DNA of 26,080 nt, taken from contig JAEXTA010000064.1 of NCBI GenBank assembly GCA_023453665.1, forward strand, positions 1 to 26,080. Direction: 5' to 3'. Position numbers and translations under genes: made by a program. Origin of the DNA: Bacteroidota bacterium (GTDB lineage Bacteria; Bacteroidota; Ignavibacteria; Ignavibacteriales; Ignavibacteriaceae). Under the pieces are notes generated by a model. That model had not been told where the DNA came from, made no database searches, and saw nothing but the letters and a program-made list of their open reading frames with translations. This document shows positions 16,177 through 24,040 of this stretch, one piece after another (position 1 is the first letter of the stretch; every line of letters begins with the position of its first letter).

Positions 16177-17271
16177 CTAATTTTTTTCTATTAATTCCTC
16201 AAACAGACTGCCTGATTTTCTTTTGTCTGTCCAGAATTCTTTAAACTTTTTTTGCCTGATGATTCCAACCGGACCTTCATAAATACCTCCATCTTTAAAT
16301 CCATCAAAAACACGGACGGCGATTGTATTTTCGGCACCAAATTTTATGAGTCCATCCGGGATATAATACCCCCGTAATTCCAGGTAGCTGTCACCAAGTT
16401 GGAAGTTCTGTACTTCGTTGTTGGATCCACCGGGTGAATCCTTTATATCCCCTGTTGAACCAATCAGCACTTCATTAAGATAAACCTGGTCAAAGTCATC
16501 AATTTTTCCAACCAGCAAAACGAGTTTTTCTTCACTGAATTTTTTATCGGGTACGAAAGATTTCCTGTACCATGCAAAGCCGTCATAATCCCTGAATCCC
16601 TGTGCTTCCCACATGCCGGGTACAATTATTTTGGACCAGTCTTTATCATCATAAGAAATGTTTTTCCAATCCGAACTATCGCCCGGACTGAACATCCATT
16701 CTCCTTCAAGATTTATATCACTCACCGGTTTATCGCCAGCAGAGTAAAAGCCGATATTCCCGGAAACAATTCCGCCTTCCTGCTGCGAATCATAGACTCT
16801 TACTGCAATCACATTCTCACCGTTAAAATTTAAGTAATGACCGGGCACATAGTACTTTCTATATGCACTGTAGGCTGATTCGTACTTAGGCGGAAATGTG
16901 CCTGAATATCCAATAAGATGTCCGTTTATATAAGTAACATCAACATCATCCACGTAACCTAGGTGAAGGTATATGCTCTTACCTTCCAATGATGAACTTA
17001 ATTTAATTTTTTTTCTGTACCACGCATAACCATTGTAACCATGGAATCCTTCATTTTCCCATGACGATGGTACGTTTATACTTTCCCATTCATTATCATT
17101 ATAACCAAGATCAGCCCATTTTTCATCATCACCTATTGAAAATTTCCAATCACCGGCAAGATTCATTATTCTGTTATCATCCTGTTCACCTGCCGGTATA
17201 TCACATCCGGATGCAATGATCAAAAACATTGCCGGAATAATCAGAAATTTTATCAAATCATTTTTATTCAT
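16177..17271 (-). CDS. Lipoprotein with two beta-galactosidase-like sugar-binding domains, no catalytic domain
   Basis: About 364 residues. A lipoprotein signal peptide ends in FLIIASGC, so the mature protein should begin with a lipidated cysteine and sit in the inner or outer membrane facing the periplasm or surface. Two tandem jelly-roll domains like the sugar-binding domain of glycoside hydrolase family 2 follow: LAGDWKFSIGDDEKW...NVPSSWENEGFHGYNGYAWYRKKI and LEGEWMFSPGDSSDW...VPGMWEAQGFRDYDGFAWYRKSF. Each ends with an IAVRVYD/IAVRVFD strand. The TIM-barrel catalytic domain of GH2 enzymes is absent, so it is probably a carbohydrate-binding rather than hydrolysing protein. The ATG at 17271 (MNKNDLIKF) is preferred over 17307 because it gives a standard lipoprotein signal; neither has a strong SD. 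It follows the small exported protein by about 50 nt. Confidence 0.82.
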   Translation of the reverse strand: MNKNDLIKFLIIPAMFLIIASGCDIPAGEQDDNRIMNLAGDWKFSIGDDEKWADLGYNDNEWESINVPSSWENEGFHGYNGYAWYRKKIKLSSSLEGKSIYLHLGYVDDVDVTYINGHLIGYSGTFPPKYESAYSAYRKYYVPGHYLNFNGENVIAVRVYDSQQEGGIVSGNIGFYSAGDKPVSDINLEGEWMFSPGDSSDWKNISYDDKDWSKIIVPGMWEAQGFRDYDGFAWYRKSFVPDKKFSEEKLVLLVGKIDDFDQVYLNEVLIGSTGDIKDSPGGSNNEVQNFQLGDSYLELRGYYIPDGLIKFGAENTIAVRVFDGFKDGGIYEGPVGIIRQKKFKEFWTDKRKSGSLFEELIEKN

Positions 17272-17324
17272 GTTTATCTTTTGGAATATCTGAACTTTTT
17301 TTTTCATTGAGAATAATCTAACAA

Positions 17325-17732
17325 TTAATATTCAACATCAACTAATTTATGTGAATCCAGATATTCATCCATTATAAGTCTGCAGAATTTTTTCACGCGA
17401 TTATCTGTATCTTCAGTTGACATAAAATTTACAACAGCCATACTTTCAGGTGTTCCAATTTCATTTAAAGTAAGCGCTATCAGTAACCGAATCGACTCAT
17501 CCTGTTCAGTTGATATTTTTTCTACGAGCACATCAACAAGCGAAGATATTTTGTACTTACCTGTGAGATAGATTGCGCTTTTGCTTAAACCATGATTTTC
17601 GGACATTACAGCCATTTCAAGGTTTTGCAGGAACTCGGGCTTAAGATTCAGTATTTTTTCATTTTGAGCAAACAAACCTGAAGTAGAAAGCAAAAGAACC
17701 AAAGCAGCAGTAGTTAATGTTAACCGTTTCAT
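17325..17732 (-). CDS. Small exported helical-repeat (HEAT-like) protein
   Basis: 135 residues. A clear signal peptide (MKRLTLTTAALVLLLSTSGLFAQ) is probably cut after FAQ. The mature part is mostly amphipathic helices: LKPEFLQNLEMAVMSENHGLSKSAIYLTGKYK, then VDVLVEKISTEQDESIRLLIALTLNEIGTPESMAVVNFM, which resembles a pair of HEAT repeats. No enzyme motif. GGAGG sits about six bases ahead of the ATG, a strong site. It lies 155 nt downstream of the OmpR-type regulator and is followed by the sugar-binding lipoprotein; the three may be co-regulated. Small exported HEAT-like proteins next to two-component systems occur in this phylum, but the function here is unknown. Confidence 0.75.
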   Translation of the reverse strand: MKRLTLTTAALVLLLSTSGLFAQNEKILNLKPEFLQNLEMAVMSENHGLSKSAIYLTGKYKISSLVDVLVEKISTEQDESIRLLIALTLNEIGTPESMAVVNFMSTEDTDNRVKKFCRLIMDEYLDSHKLVDVEY

Positions 17733-17887
17733 TTTGAACCTCCATAATTTTAATTAAACATCAATTAAAACTCTCAGTTCAAACTTAGTCCTGTAATATG
17801 TTACGTGTGTTAATTCAAGGTAAAGAGATGTAAAAAAATGTCATGACTACATTTATTTAGCTAAGAAAACGCAGTCCGGTTTTATTT

Positions 17888-18580
17888 TTAGTTATCTACC
17901 AGTTTATAACCTATTCCGTGCACCGTAATTATGATCTGCGGATGATTAGGATCTTTTTCAATTTTTTGTCTGAGTTTCAATATAAAATTATCAACTGTTC
18001 TTGTAGTCGGACTTTCGTCATATCCCCATATCTCTGTCAACAAATCATCTCTGCTTACGGTAGAATTTTTTTTCTTCCAGAGGAAATGAAGTATTTCAAA
18101 CTCTTTATGTGATAACTGGACAGCCTCATTTTGTTCTGCAGCATTATAAGATGCAAAATTAATTTCAAGTCTTCCGATTTTTACTTCACTATCTTTATTT
18201 ACAGAAATGTTTGAATCATCACTGCGCCGCATAACCGCTTTTACTCTTGCAAGAAGTTCCCTGAGACTAAATGGTTTTGTTACATAATCATCAGCCCCTA
18301 ATTCAAGTCCAAGTACTTTATCAATTTCTTCGCCTTTAGCAGTAAGTAAAATGATTGGAGTTGTTACACCTGATTTCCTGGTTTCTTTACATACTTCAAA
18401 TCCTGATTTTTTTGGCATCATTACATCAAGAATAATCAGGTGATAATTATTTTCTAATATTTTTTTTAATCCTTGTTCGCCGTCGTTTGCAGTTTCAACT
18501 TCATATCCTTCGAATTCAAGGTTGTCTTTTAATCCGGTACGCATATTTTGTTCGTCATCAACGACTAATATCTTAGCCAT
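17888..18580 (-). CDS. OmpR/PhoB-family response regulator
   Basis: 230 residues from the ATG at 18580 (MAKILVVDDEQ), preferred over an in-frame ATG at 18595 because GGAG lies about seven bases upstream and the receiver fold begins right there. The receiver has D8-D9, D52 in IILDVMMPKKSG, a threonine in ILLTAKGEE and a lysine in DYVTKPFSLREL. The C-terminal winged helix ends in SHKEFEILHFLWKKKNSTVSRDDLLTEIWGYDESPTTRTVDNFILKLRQKIE and GIGYKLVDN. Its start overlaps the kinase stop by eight bases (ATGGCTAA), so expression is coupled. Likely a DNA-binding activator or repressor whose targets could include the two exported genes that follow. Confidence 0.95.
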   Translation of the reverse strand: MAKILVVDDEQNMRTGLKDNLEFEGYEVETANDGEQGLKKILENNYHLIILDVMMPKKSGFEVCKETRKSGVTTPIILLTAKGEEIDKVLGLELGADDYVTKPFSLRELLARVKAVMRRSDDSNISVNKDSEVKIGRLEINFASYNAAEQNEAVQLSHKEFEILHFLWKKKNSTVSRDDLLTEIWGYDESPTTRTVDNFILKLRQKIEKDPNHPQIIITVHGIGYKLVDN

Positions 18581-20195
18581 TTTTTTCTCCGTCACTATGG
18601 TTTGAGTTTGTGGAAAATAAAAGTTTAAAGCTGCTTCCCTCTCCGGGTTTGCTTGTTAATGATATTTTTCCGTTATGTGCGTCAATAATTTGTTTAACTA
18701 AAGCGAGCCCGAGTCCTGTTCCTTTGGTGTTATGAACAAGTCCGGTGGAAACACGATAAAATTTATCAAAAACTTTTTTCTGATCATCGTCTGAAATTCC
18801 GATGCCTTTATCCTGTACTTCAATTACAGCAAAATTATCTTCCATACGCGTTATCATTTTGATGAATTTATTATCGCCGCTGTATTTAACTGCATTGTCT
18901 AAAAGATTTACGATTGCCTCTGATACCGCTTCCCTATCAACTATAACTTTCCTTAAATCGATGCCGGGTTCGAATTCAAATTCAAAGCCTTTATTAAAAA
19001 GATGATAACTGTAATTCTGATAGACCGAAACCACGATATCGTTCAGGTCTTCTTCAGCAAAATTAAATTTACGTTTGCCTGCTTCCATTTTGGAAAAATT
19101 TAAAATTGTATTTACAATTCTTCCAAGCCTGTTCGCTTCATGACTTATGATCGAGTAGTATTCTTTTTTCTTCGAATCGTTTTTAACGCGATCCATTTCA
19201 AGTGTCTCGGCAAACATACTGATGAGTGCCAGAGGTGTTCTGAGTTCGTGTGATACATTAGAAACAAAATCAGATTTTATCTGCGCAAGCTCAACTTCAC
19301 GTTTAACATTCCTGAATATTATCCATGCCCCGGTTATTAGTGTAAGAACGAGTGCAAGAATGAGTAAAAGATTCAGATACATTCTTTCTCTGACTATACT
19401 TTCAATCGTAATGCCTTTTAATGAAATTCCAAGAGAATATTCCGGAAGCAGCCATAGAGTTTTTTCCTGCTGGGCACTTGTTTCATTTACCCGTTCAGTT
19501 GAAAATACTATCTCTTTGCTTTTATTTTTTGAAACGGAAATATTGAATTCATCTTTTGCTATTTCCTGGATCTTTGGCGAAAGTACATATTGTATAAAAG
19601 TTTCGGCATTTATAACAATGCCGTATAAATATTGTTTTCCAGGCTCCGCATTTGATATAAAAAGAAGAATTGATTCACCGGAATTATCTTCCGGGCTTAC
19701 TGGCAGCAGTTTTCTATATCCACCAGTCTTGTAGGTTCTTATCCTGTTAATTTCAGTTTTGTTTTCTTTTAGGATGCGGGTAATCACTTTATCAATTGAA
19801 TCTTTTGCACCTCGAAAATTCAAATAAGCATCGGAAGTATTTTTTTCAATCCCGTAATAGTTTTTTAATCCTGATTCGGAAGTATCTGATTTAAATACTC
19901 CGGTAATCGAATTATTTTCATTTAAAAATTCGTCACATTCATCATTCCTGAAATCGACTGATGTTATTTGCCAGTCTGAAAAGAGAAAATCAATCCTGTT
20001 AGCCCACGCACTTGCAGCATCTTCTGAGTATTGATTTACCGAATACAAAATTGCTTCAAGCTGGTTCCTGTAAATCTCTTCAATAACTTTTTCGTTTTCG
20101 TCAAGAGAAGTTATTTCAAAAATTGTGAACGTCACTGCGGGAAGTAAAATTATAAGAAGAAGTATGAACCCTATTTTGCGAACCTGCTTGTTCAT
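18573..20195 (-). CDS. Membrane sensor histidine kinase (HisKA class)
   Basis: 540 residues. TM1 at about 9-27, a large periplasmic domain at about 28-270 with no recognisable ligand-binding family, TM2 at about 272-295, then HisKA with phospho-acceptor H316 in NVSHELRTPLALISMFAETLEM. ATPase boxes: EAIVNLLDNAVKYSG (N434), DKGIGISDDD, FDKFYRVSTGLVHNT and GTGLGLALV. No HAMP domain is obvious between TM2 and HisKA; only a short RNVKREVELAQIKSDF helix connects them. Paired with the overlapping OmpR-type regulator. The signal is unknown; the large extracytoplasmic domain and the downstream exported genes suggest an envelope or nutrient cue. Confidence 0.94.
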   Translation of the reverse strand: MNKQVRKIGFILLLIILLPAVTFTIFEITSLDENEKVIEEIYRNQLEAILYSVNQYSEDAASAWANRIDFLFSDWQITSVDFRNDECDEFLNENNSITGVFKSDTSESGLKNYYGIEKNTSDAYLNFRGAKDSIDKVITRILKENKTEINRIRTYKTGGYRKLLPVSPEDNSGESILLFISNAEPGKQYLYGIVINAETFIQYVLSPKIQEIAKDEFNISVSKNKSKEIVFSTERVNETSAQQEKTLWLLPEYSLGISLKGITIESIVRERMYLNLLLILALVLTLITGAWIIFRNVKREVELAQIKSDFVSNVSHELRTPLALISMFAETLEMDRVKNDSKKKEYYSIISHEANRLGRIVNTILNFSKMEAGKRKFNFAEEDLNDIVVSVYQNYSYHLFNKGFEFEFEPGIDLRKVIVDREAVSEAIVNLLDNAVKYSGDNKFIKMITRMEDNFAVIEVQDKGIGISDDDQKKVFDKFYRVSTGLVHNTKGTGLGLALVKQIIDAHNGKISLTSKPGEGSSFKLLFSTNSNHSDGEKNG

Positions 20196-20301
20196 TATGA
20201 TGTCTGATTAAGTTAAATAATCCGGTGAGTAAAATATTAAATTTATTTCTTAATATCTTATGAAGTTCTGTCGTTTGCTGACCGTGGTGATGATATTGAA
20301 A

Positions 20302-20341
20302 AGGGTGATTACAACTTTTACTAAAATATCGTAATCACCCT
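20302..20341 (-). terminator. Perfect 11-bp inverted repeat after the PLP-enzyme gene
   Basis: AGGGTGATTAC (20302-20312) and GTAATCACCCT (20331-20341) pair perfectly with an 18-nt loop, 34 nt beyond the stop of the minus-strand PLP enzyme. On that strand the stem is followed by TTTTC. It fits a terminator that isolates this unit from the kinase promoter region, although the T tract is short and the loop is long. Confidence 0.55.
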
Positions 20342-20375
20342 GAAGAATAGTTTTGTTTGAATAAATTCTTAAAAC

Positions 20376-21578
20376 CTAAATCACACCCACCTGCTTCATA
20401 CTCTTTTTAATTCTTTCAAAACTTTTATTTATATCTTCATCAAGACCAAATGAAAAACGGATCAGACCGGTACTAAGTCCCATTTTCTTTTGTTCCTCTT
20501 CAGGTATTTCGGATGAAGTTGAATGACTTGGTGAACTGAATAATGTTTTAAAATAACCAAGACTTACAGCCAGGTAACCAACTTTTTCTTCCTGCATTTT
20601 GGTTAACAGTTTGTCAGCTTTTTCAGAACTCCCTGTATCTACTGCAACCATTCCGCCGTAACCAAAATTATTATTCATGATTTTTTTCATAATTGAATGT
20701 TGTTTGTGAGATTGCAACCCGGGGTAATAAACCTTAAGTCCGAGTTTTTTAAACTGCTTTGCCATGTACATTGCATTCTCACTGTGCCTGTGAATTCTTA
20801 TATGAAGCGAATGTAAATTCTTTAAAATGCTTGCGGCTCTGAAACTATCAAGCACGGGACCAAGTAGCATTGCCGAACCTGAGTTTATATCAGTCAGCTT
20901 TGAAATAAAATCGTGCGTAGAACAAACACAACCTGCCACACAATCACTTGTACCGTTAATAAATTTTGTCAGACTGTGAATAACTATGTGCGCACCAAGC
21001 CTTAAAGGTGAAATTATAATCGGGCTAAAAGTATTATCAACTACCAATTTGATATTCTGAGCATTTGCAATTTTGCTCAATGCAGGGATATCTGCAATTT
21101 CAAGAAGAGGGTTACTCATTGATTCACAATAAATCACTTTAGTTTTTTTTGTGATCGCATTTTTAACAGCTTTAAGATCCTGAGTATTTACAAACTTAAC
21201 CTTTATGCCAAACTTCGGCAGATAGTTTTTGAATAAAGCGTAAGTACCGCCGTAAATAGTTCTGCTTGAAATTATTTCATCGCCGGTGTTACATAACTGA
21301 AGTATGGTACAACTGATTGCAGACATACCGGATGAAGTAACAATTGCTGATTCACTGTCCTCAAGCCTTGCAAGTGCGTCGGCGAGATATTTATTTGAAG
21401 GATTCCAGTGACGGGAATAAAGGAAACATCCTTCAATTTCATGATCAAACAGTTCATTCATTTTTTCAGGACTCATAAAAGTGAATGTAGATGAATCTGT
21501 TATTGACGGATTAACATCACCGAATTCACCGAAGACTAAGTAATCCTGAATTTTTCTGCTTGGGTCGTACTTATACAT
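20376..21578 (-). CDS. PLP-dependent trans-sulfuration enzyme (Cys/Met metabolism family)
   Basis: 400 residues. Fold type I PLP enzyme: YSRHWNPSNKYLADALARLE (54-73) with the tyrosine/arginine pair that touches the cofactor phosphate of the neighbour subunit, SSGMSAISCTIL, YGGTYALF (109-116), D181 in LVVDNTFSP, Schiff-base K205 in IHSLTKFINGTSD, and a C-terminal LIRFSFGLDEDI. The substrate cannot be fixed: methionine gamma-lyases usually have a cysteine where this protein has glycine 111 (YGGT), a form shared with cystathionine lyases and O-acetylhomoserine sulfhydrylases. GGAGGAG upstream of the ATG is a strong SD. It lies 21 nt after an Lrp/AsnC regulator on the same strand, an arrangement known for methionine gamma-lyase operons and for other amino-acid catabolic genes. 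Confidence 0.88.
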   Translation of the reverse strand: MYKYDPSRKIQDYLVFGEFGDVNPSITDSSTFTFMSPEKMNELFDHEIEGCFLYSRHWNPSNKYLADALARLEDSESAIVTSSGMSAISCTILQLCNTGDEIISSRTIYGGTYALFKNYLPKFGIKVKFVNTQDLKAVKNAITKKTKVIYCESMSNPLLEIADIPALSKIANAQNIKLVVDNTFSPIIISPLRLGAHIVIHSLTKFINGTSDCVAGCVCSTHDFISKLTDINSGSAMLLGPVLDSFRAASILKNLHSLHIRIHRHSENAMYMAKQFKKLGLKVYYPGLQSHKQHSIMKKIMNNNFGYGGMVAVDTGSSEKADKLLTKMQEEKVGYLAVSLGYFKTLFSSPSHSTSSEIPEEEQKKMGLSTGLIRFSFGLDEDINKSFERIKKSMKQVGVI

Positions 21579-21599
21579 TTTAAACTCCTCCTGTTTTTA

Positions 21600-22067
21600 T
21601 TAAATCTGATCGATTGGGATTTTTGTGCTGTATTTAACTGATGATAAAACGAAAGTGGTGTTGATCCTGTCAACTCCTTTTATCTTTGTTAGTTTTTCAA
21701 GAATAAATTTTTCATAAGACTGAATATCTTTTACACAAACTTTAAGAAGAAAATCGTGGTCACCAGCAATATGATGACACTCCATTACTTCATCAAGTTT
21801 TTCAATTGCTGCCGTAAAGATATCAATCGAACTCAGTTGATGTGCAGTTAAAGAAACTGACACAAGGGCTGTCGTTCCTTTACCAACTTTGTGACTATCA
21901 ACAAGGGCAACATATCGTTTAATAACCGAAGTTTTTTCAAGACGTTTTACTCTCTCTAACATTGCCGGCGGTGATATTCCAACCCGTGATGCGAGTTCGA
22001 CATTAGTTATGTATGCATCATTCTGCAGAATATCGAGAATCTTTTTGTCTGTTTTATCTATTTTCAT
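21600..22067 (-). CDS. Lrp/AsnC-family transcription regulator
   Basis: 155 residues. The N-terminal helix-turn-helix (about 1-55) reads DKTDKKILDILQNDAYITNVELASRVGISPPAMLERVKRLEKTSVI, the standard Lrp wing-helix. The C-terminal RAM/AsnC domain (about 65-150) is the amino-acid-sensing dimerisation part (VSVSLTAHQ, ECHHIAGDHDFLLKVCVKDIQSYEKFILEKLTKIKGV). It lies 21 nt ahead of the trans-sulfuration enzyme and probably senses an amino acid such as methionine or leucine to control that gene and itself. A perfect 8-1-8 dyad lies about 95 nt upstream. Confidence 0.95.
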   Translation of the reverse strand: MKIDKTDKKILDILQNDAYITNVELASRVGISPPAMLERVKRLEKTSVIKRYVALVDSHKVGKGTTALVSVSLTAHQLSSIDIFTAAIEKLDEVMECHHIAGDHDFLLKVCVKDIQSYEKFILEKLTKIKGVDRINTTFVLSSVKYSTKIPIDQI

Positions 22068-22161
22068 TTATATCAACGGTGTTATAATTAATAATATCTT
22101 TACTAATAATATACTGAGTATCACAATTCGTATCAAATTATATTCTGTATATATTCTAAAC

Positions 22162-22178
22162 ACTTAATATTATTAAGT
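22162..22178. promoter_or_regulatory. Perfect 8-1-8 dyad in the rpiA / Lrp divergent gap
   Basis: ACTTAATA and TATTAAGT are exact inverted repeats around one T. It lies 95 nt upstream of the Lrp gene and about 100 nt upstream of rpiA. Spacing and AT-rich symmetry fit an Lrp-type autoregulatory site. AT-rich dyads also arise by chance, so this is a candidate only. Confidence 0.4.
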
Positions 22179-22276
22179 AATTGCAATCCGGGCAATATTA
22201 ACTCAGGAATTGTAAAACCAGATGATTCTGTCTATTTTTCATTGAACAAAAATTTTTTAATAAAAGACCCCTTGTA

Positions 22277-22951
22277 ATGAACAATAAAAAATCTGCCGGT
22301 GAAAAAGCCGTTGAGTTTATTAAGGATGGAATGACAATCGGATTAGGTACGGGTTCAACTGTACACTACACAATCTGCAAAGTTGCTGAGTTAATAAAAG
22401 AAGGTATGAAATTGAAATGTGTGTCTACTTCATCAGCAACTACAAAACTCGCTCAGTCACTCAATATAACAATTACACCATTTAATGAAGTTGAAAGTAT
22501 TGACCTTACAATTGATGGCGCAGATGAAGTTGATCCGGATCTTAATGGAATAAAAGGCGGCGGCGGTGCCTTGCTTTTTGAAAAACTTGTTGCTAAAGCT
22601 TCTCTAAAAAATATCTGGGTTGTTGATTCATCAAAGATTGTAAATCAGCTTGGTAAATTCCCGCTGCCCGTCGAAGTCGTTCAGTTTGGGGCTGCAAAAA
22701 TTTTCACTTTTTTTGAAACAAAGGGATATAATCCAAAATTCAGAATGAATGGTAAAGAGCATTACACAACTGACAGTCATAATTATATTATTGATCTTGA
22801 CCTGGGTTTGATCAAAGATCCCAGGAAACTTGAGAAATCACTTAAAGAAATTAGCGGTATTGTTGAGTGTGGATTATTTATTGATATTGCAGACGTGGTG
22901 CTGATAGGAAGTGAAGGGGGCGTTAACACAATTACAAGAAAGTCTATTTAA
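22277..22951 (+). CDS. rpiA: Ribose-5-phosphate isomerase A
   Basis: Interconverts ribose-5-phosphate and ribulose-5-phosphate in the pentose phosphate pathway; cytosolic. 224 residues, typical for RpiA. Motifs: MTIGLGTGSTVHYTI (phosphate loop), the DGADEVD catalytic aspartates, KGGGGALLFEKLVA with the substrate lysine, SSKIVNQLGKFPLPVEV and GSEGGVNTI near the end. No clear SD lies before the ATG. Divergent from the Lrp gene over a 209-nt gap. Together with tal and pgi at 13-16 kb it covers much of the non-oxidative route, although the genes are not in one operon. Confidence 0.96.
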   Translation: MNNKKSAGEKAVEFIKDGMTIGLGTGSTVHYTICKVAELIKEGMKLKCVSTSSATTKLAQSLNITITPFNEVESIDLTIDGADEVDPDLNGIKGGGGALLFEKLVAKASLKNIWVVDSSKIVNQLGKFPLPVEVVQFGAAKIFTFFETKGYNPKFRMNGKEHYTTDSHNYIIDLDLGLIKDPRKLEKSLKEISGIVECGLFIDIADVVLIGSEGGVNTITRKSI

Positions 22952-23019
22952 AAAAATAAAACCAGGAACAGTTTTATCTATCCTGATTCTATTTTGAAAT
23001 AAACAATTGAACGTGAAAT

Positions 23020-23142
23020 TTATTTTAAACTTTTCTCAGTATTAAATCCCCGCATTGCTTCGGAAACTTTTCTGAAATTTTTACGTGCCAATACTACCAG
23101 TGTTGCGAGGTAAAGTATAACCCCTATTTCCAGATAACCCAT
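23020..23142 (-). CDS. 40-residue single-helix membrane peptide
   Basis: A short frame: MGYLEIGVILYLATLVVLARK followed by a basic tail (NFRKVSEAMRGFNTEKSLK). AGGAG lies six bases before the ATG. The first ~19 residues form one hydrophobic helix, with the positive tail expected inside the cytoplasm. The gene is convergent with rpiA. The length, SD and amphipathic design resemble small membrane subunits that stabilise larger complexes (KdpF- or CcoS-like in shape, not by sequence). No partner complex is next to it. Not recognised as any named family. Confidence 0.6.
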   Translation of the reverse strand: MGYLEIGVILYLATLVVLARKNFRKVSEAMRGFNTEKSLK

Positions 23143-23306
23143 TGTAATCTCCTGTTTTATTTTAGTTAAAAATTTGCAACTATAATGCCATTTGAGTGAA
23201 CTTATGTTTCAAAATAAAATGGAACTACTGAAATTATTGCCGGAAAATTGCTGCACTAATTATCGGTAAAACTTACAGTTAAAGAATAATTTTCCGCAAT
23301 AAAAAA

Positions 23307-23331
23307 AGCCGGAATGTTATCAATTCCGGCT
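23307..23331 (-). terminator. Rho-independent terminator
   Basis: AGCCGGAAT and ATTCCGGCT pair perfectly around GTTATCA. On the minus strand the stem is followed by a run of seven T. It lies 23 nt after the stop of the lipoprotein gene at 23354. The best-formed intrinsic terminator in the window. Confidence 0.88.
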
Positions 23332-23353
23332 AGGACATCTTTAATATTAACTG

Positions 23354-24040
23354 TTATTTCGTTGTGTTAGTACGACGATCTTCAGGACCTGAATAACCAA
23401 ATAATTTCACTCCTGTAACACCTAAATCTCCGAATTTAGGAATTTCAAATGTGTTGGTTTCCGGTTTATCAATGTAAACTAAAATCTTACCTGCTTTACA
23501 TGTTATTTCAGCAAATGTCTGGGCTACATTTTCAACTTCATCTGAAGATATTTTAATAAACTGACCTGCTGAACTCCAGTTTGTAACTGTAAGTTCATTA
23601 AACTTTTGAGAGATTTCGTATGGGAACTCGGTAACTAAATCAGGAATGTTCCTTTGCGGTAGAGCGAAAATTTTTAATCCGCTTATCTCTTTATCACCTA
23701 ATGTACCAATTGTAAATTCATTTGATCTTGGATTACCAACGAATACCATTGTTGAAGTAGGATAATCAAAATCCGGATTAGCACTGTATTCAACAATTGC
23801 AAAAATTTGTTCTACCTTAAATGGTATTTCCGGAACTGTAACACGGATAACATCATTAAACCTGAAGTAATCTTTTACAACTACTTCCTGGAATTCAGTT
23901 AGGTAATCATATGGATATACGAATGAATCCGGGTTTGGTTTGTGAAGTTGTGATGATGTTGGATTTTCCTGATCTAAACTGCTGCAAGAAACAAGAACCA
24001 AAGAAACGATAAAAACGAATAATACCCCTGCGTATTTCAT
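23354..24040 (-). CDS. Lipoprotein of unknown function
   Basis: 228 residues. The signal peptide MKYAGVLFVFIVSLVLVSC has a clear lipobox (LVSC), so a lipidated cysteine at residue 19 is expected. The mature part is beta-rich and appears to hold two similar halves: FQEVVVKDYFRFNDVIRVTVPEIPFKVEQIFAIVEYS...EFTIGTLGDKEISGLKIFALP and FNELTVTNWSSAGQFIKISSDEVENVAQTFAEITCK...TFEIPKFGDLGVTGVKLFGYS. The repeated GxLG/GDLG-(I/V)(S/T)G(L/V)K(I/L)F pattern suggests an internal duplication. No family is recognised. AGGGG lies about seven bases before the ATG, and a good terminator follows, so it is a single-gene unit. Confidence 0.85.
   Translation of the reverse strand: MKYAGVLFVFIVSLVLVSCSSLDQENPTSSQLHKPNPDSFVYPYDYLTEFQEVVVKDYFRFNDVIRVTVPEIPFKVEQIFAIVEYSANPDFDYPTSTMVFVGNPRSNEFTIGTLGDKEISGLKIFALPQRNIPDLVTEFPYEISQKFNELTVTNWSSAGQFIKISSDEVENVAQTFAEITCKAGKILVYIDKPETNTFEIPKFGDLGVTGVKLFGYSGPEDRRTNTTK

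Larger units (their letters stand above)
22952..23353. other. 402-nt gap with one small gene and one terminator
   Basis: Between rpiA and the lipoprotein at 23354 the gap contains the 40-residue peptide gene at 23020-23142 and the terminator at 23307-23331. The 160 nt between them probably carries the peptide's promoter; nothing else is recognised. A weak CAGGA/TCCTG stem at 22963-22985 between the convergent rpiA and peptide genes might end transcription, but it has no T tract. Confidence 0.5.

Noticed and set aside
17836..17854. AAATGT/ACATTT hairpin with GTCATGAC before the HEAT-like gene as a regulatory site
   Set aside because: Only six AT-rich base pairs around a short loop; too weak in this base composition to claim.
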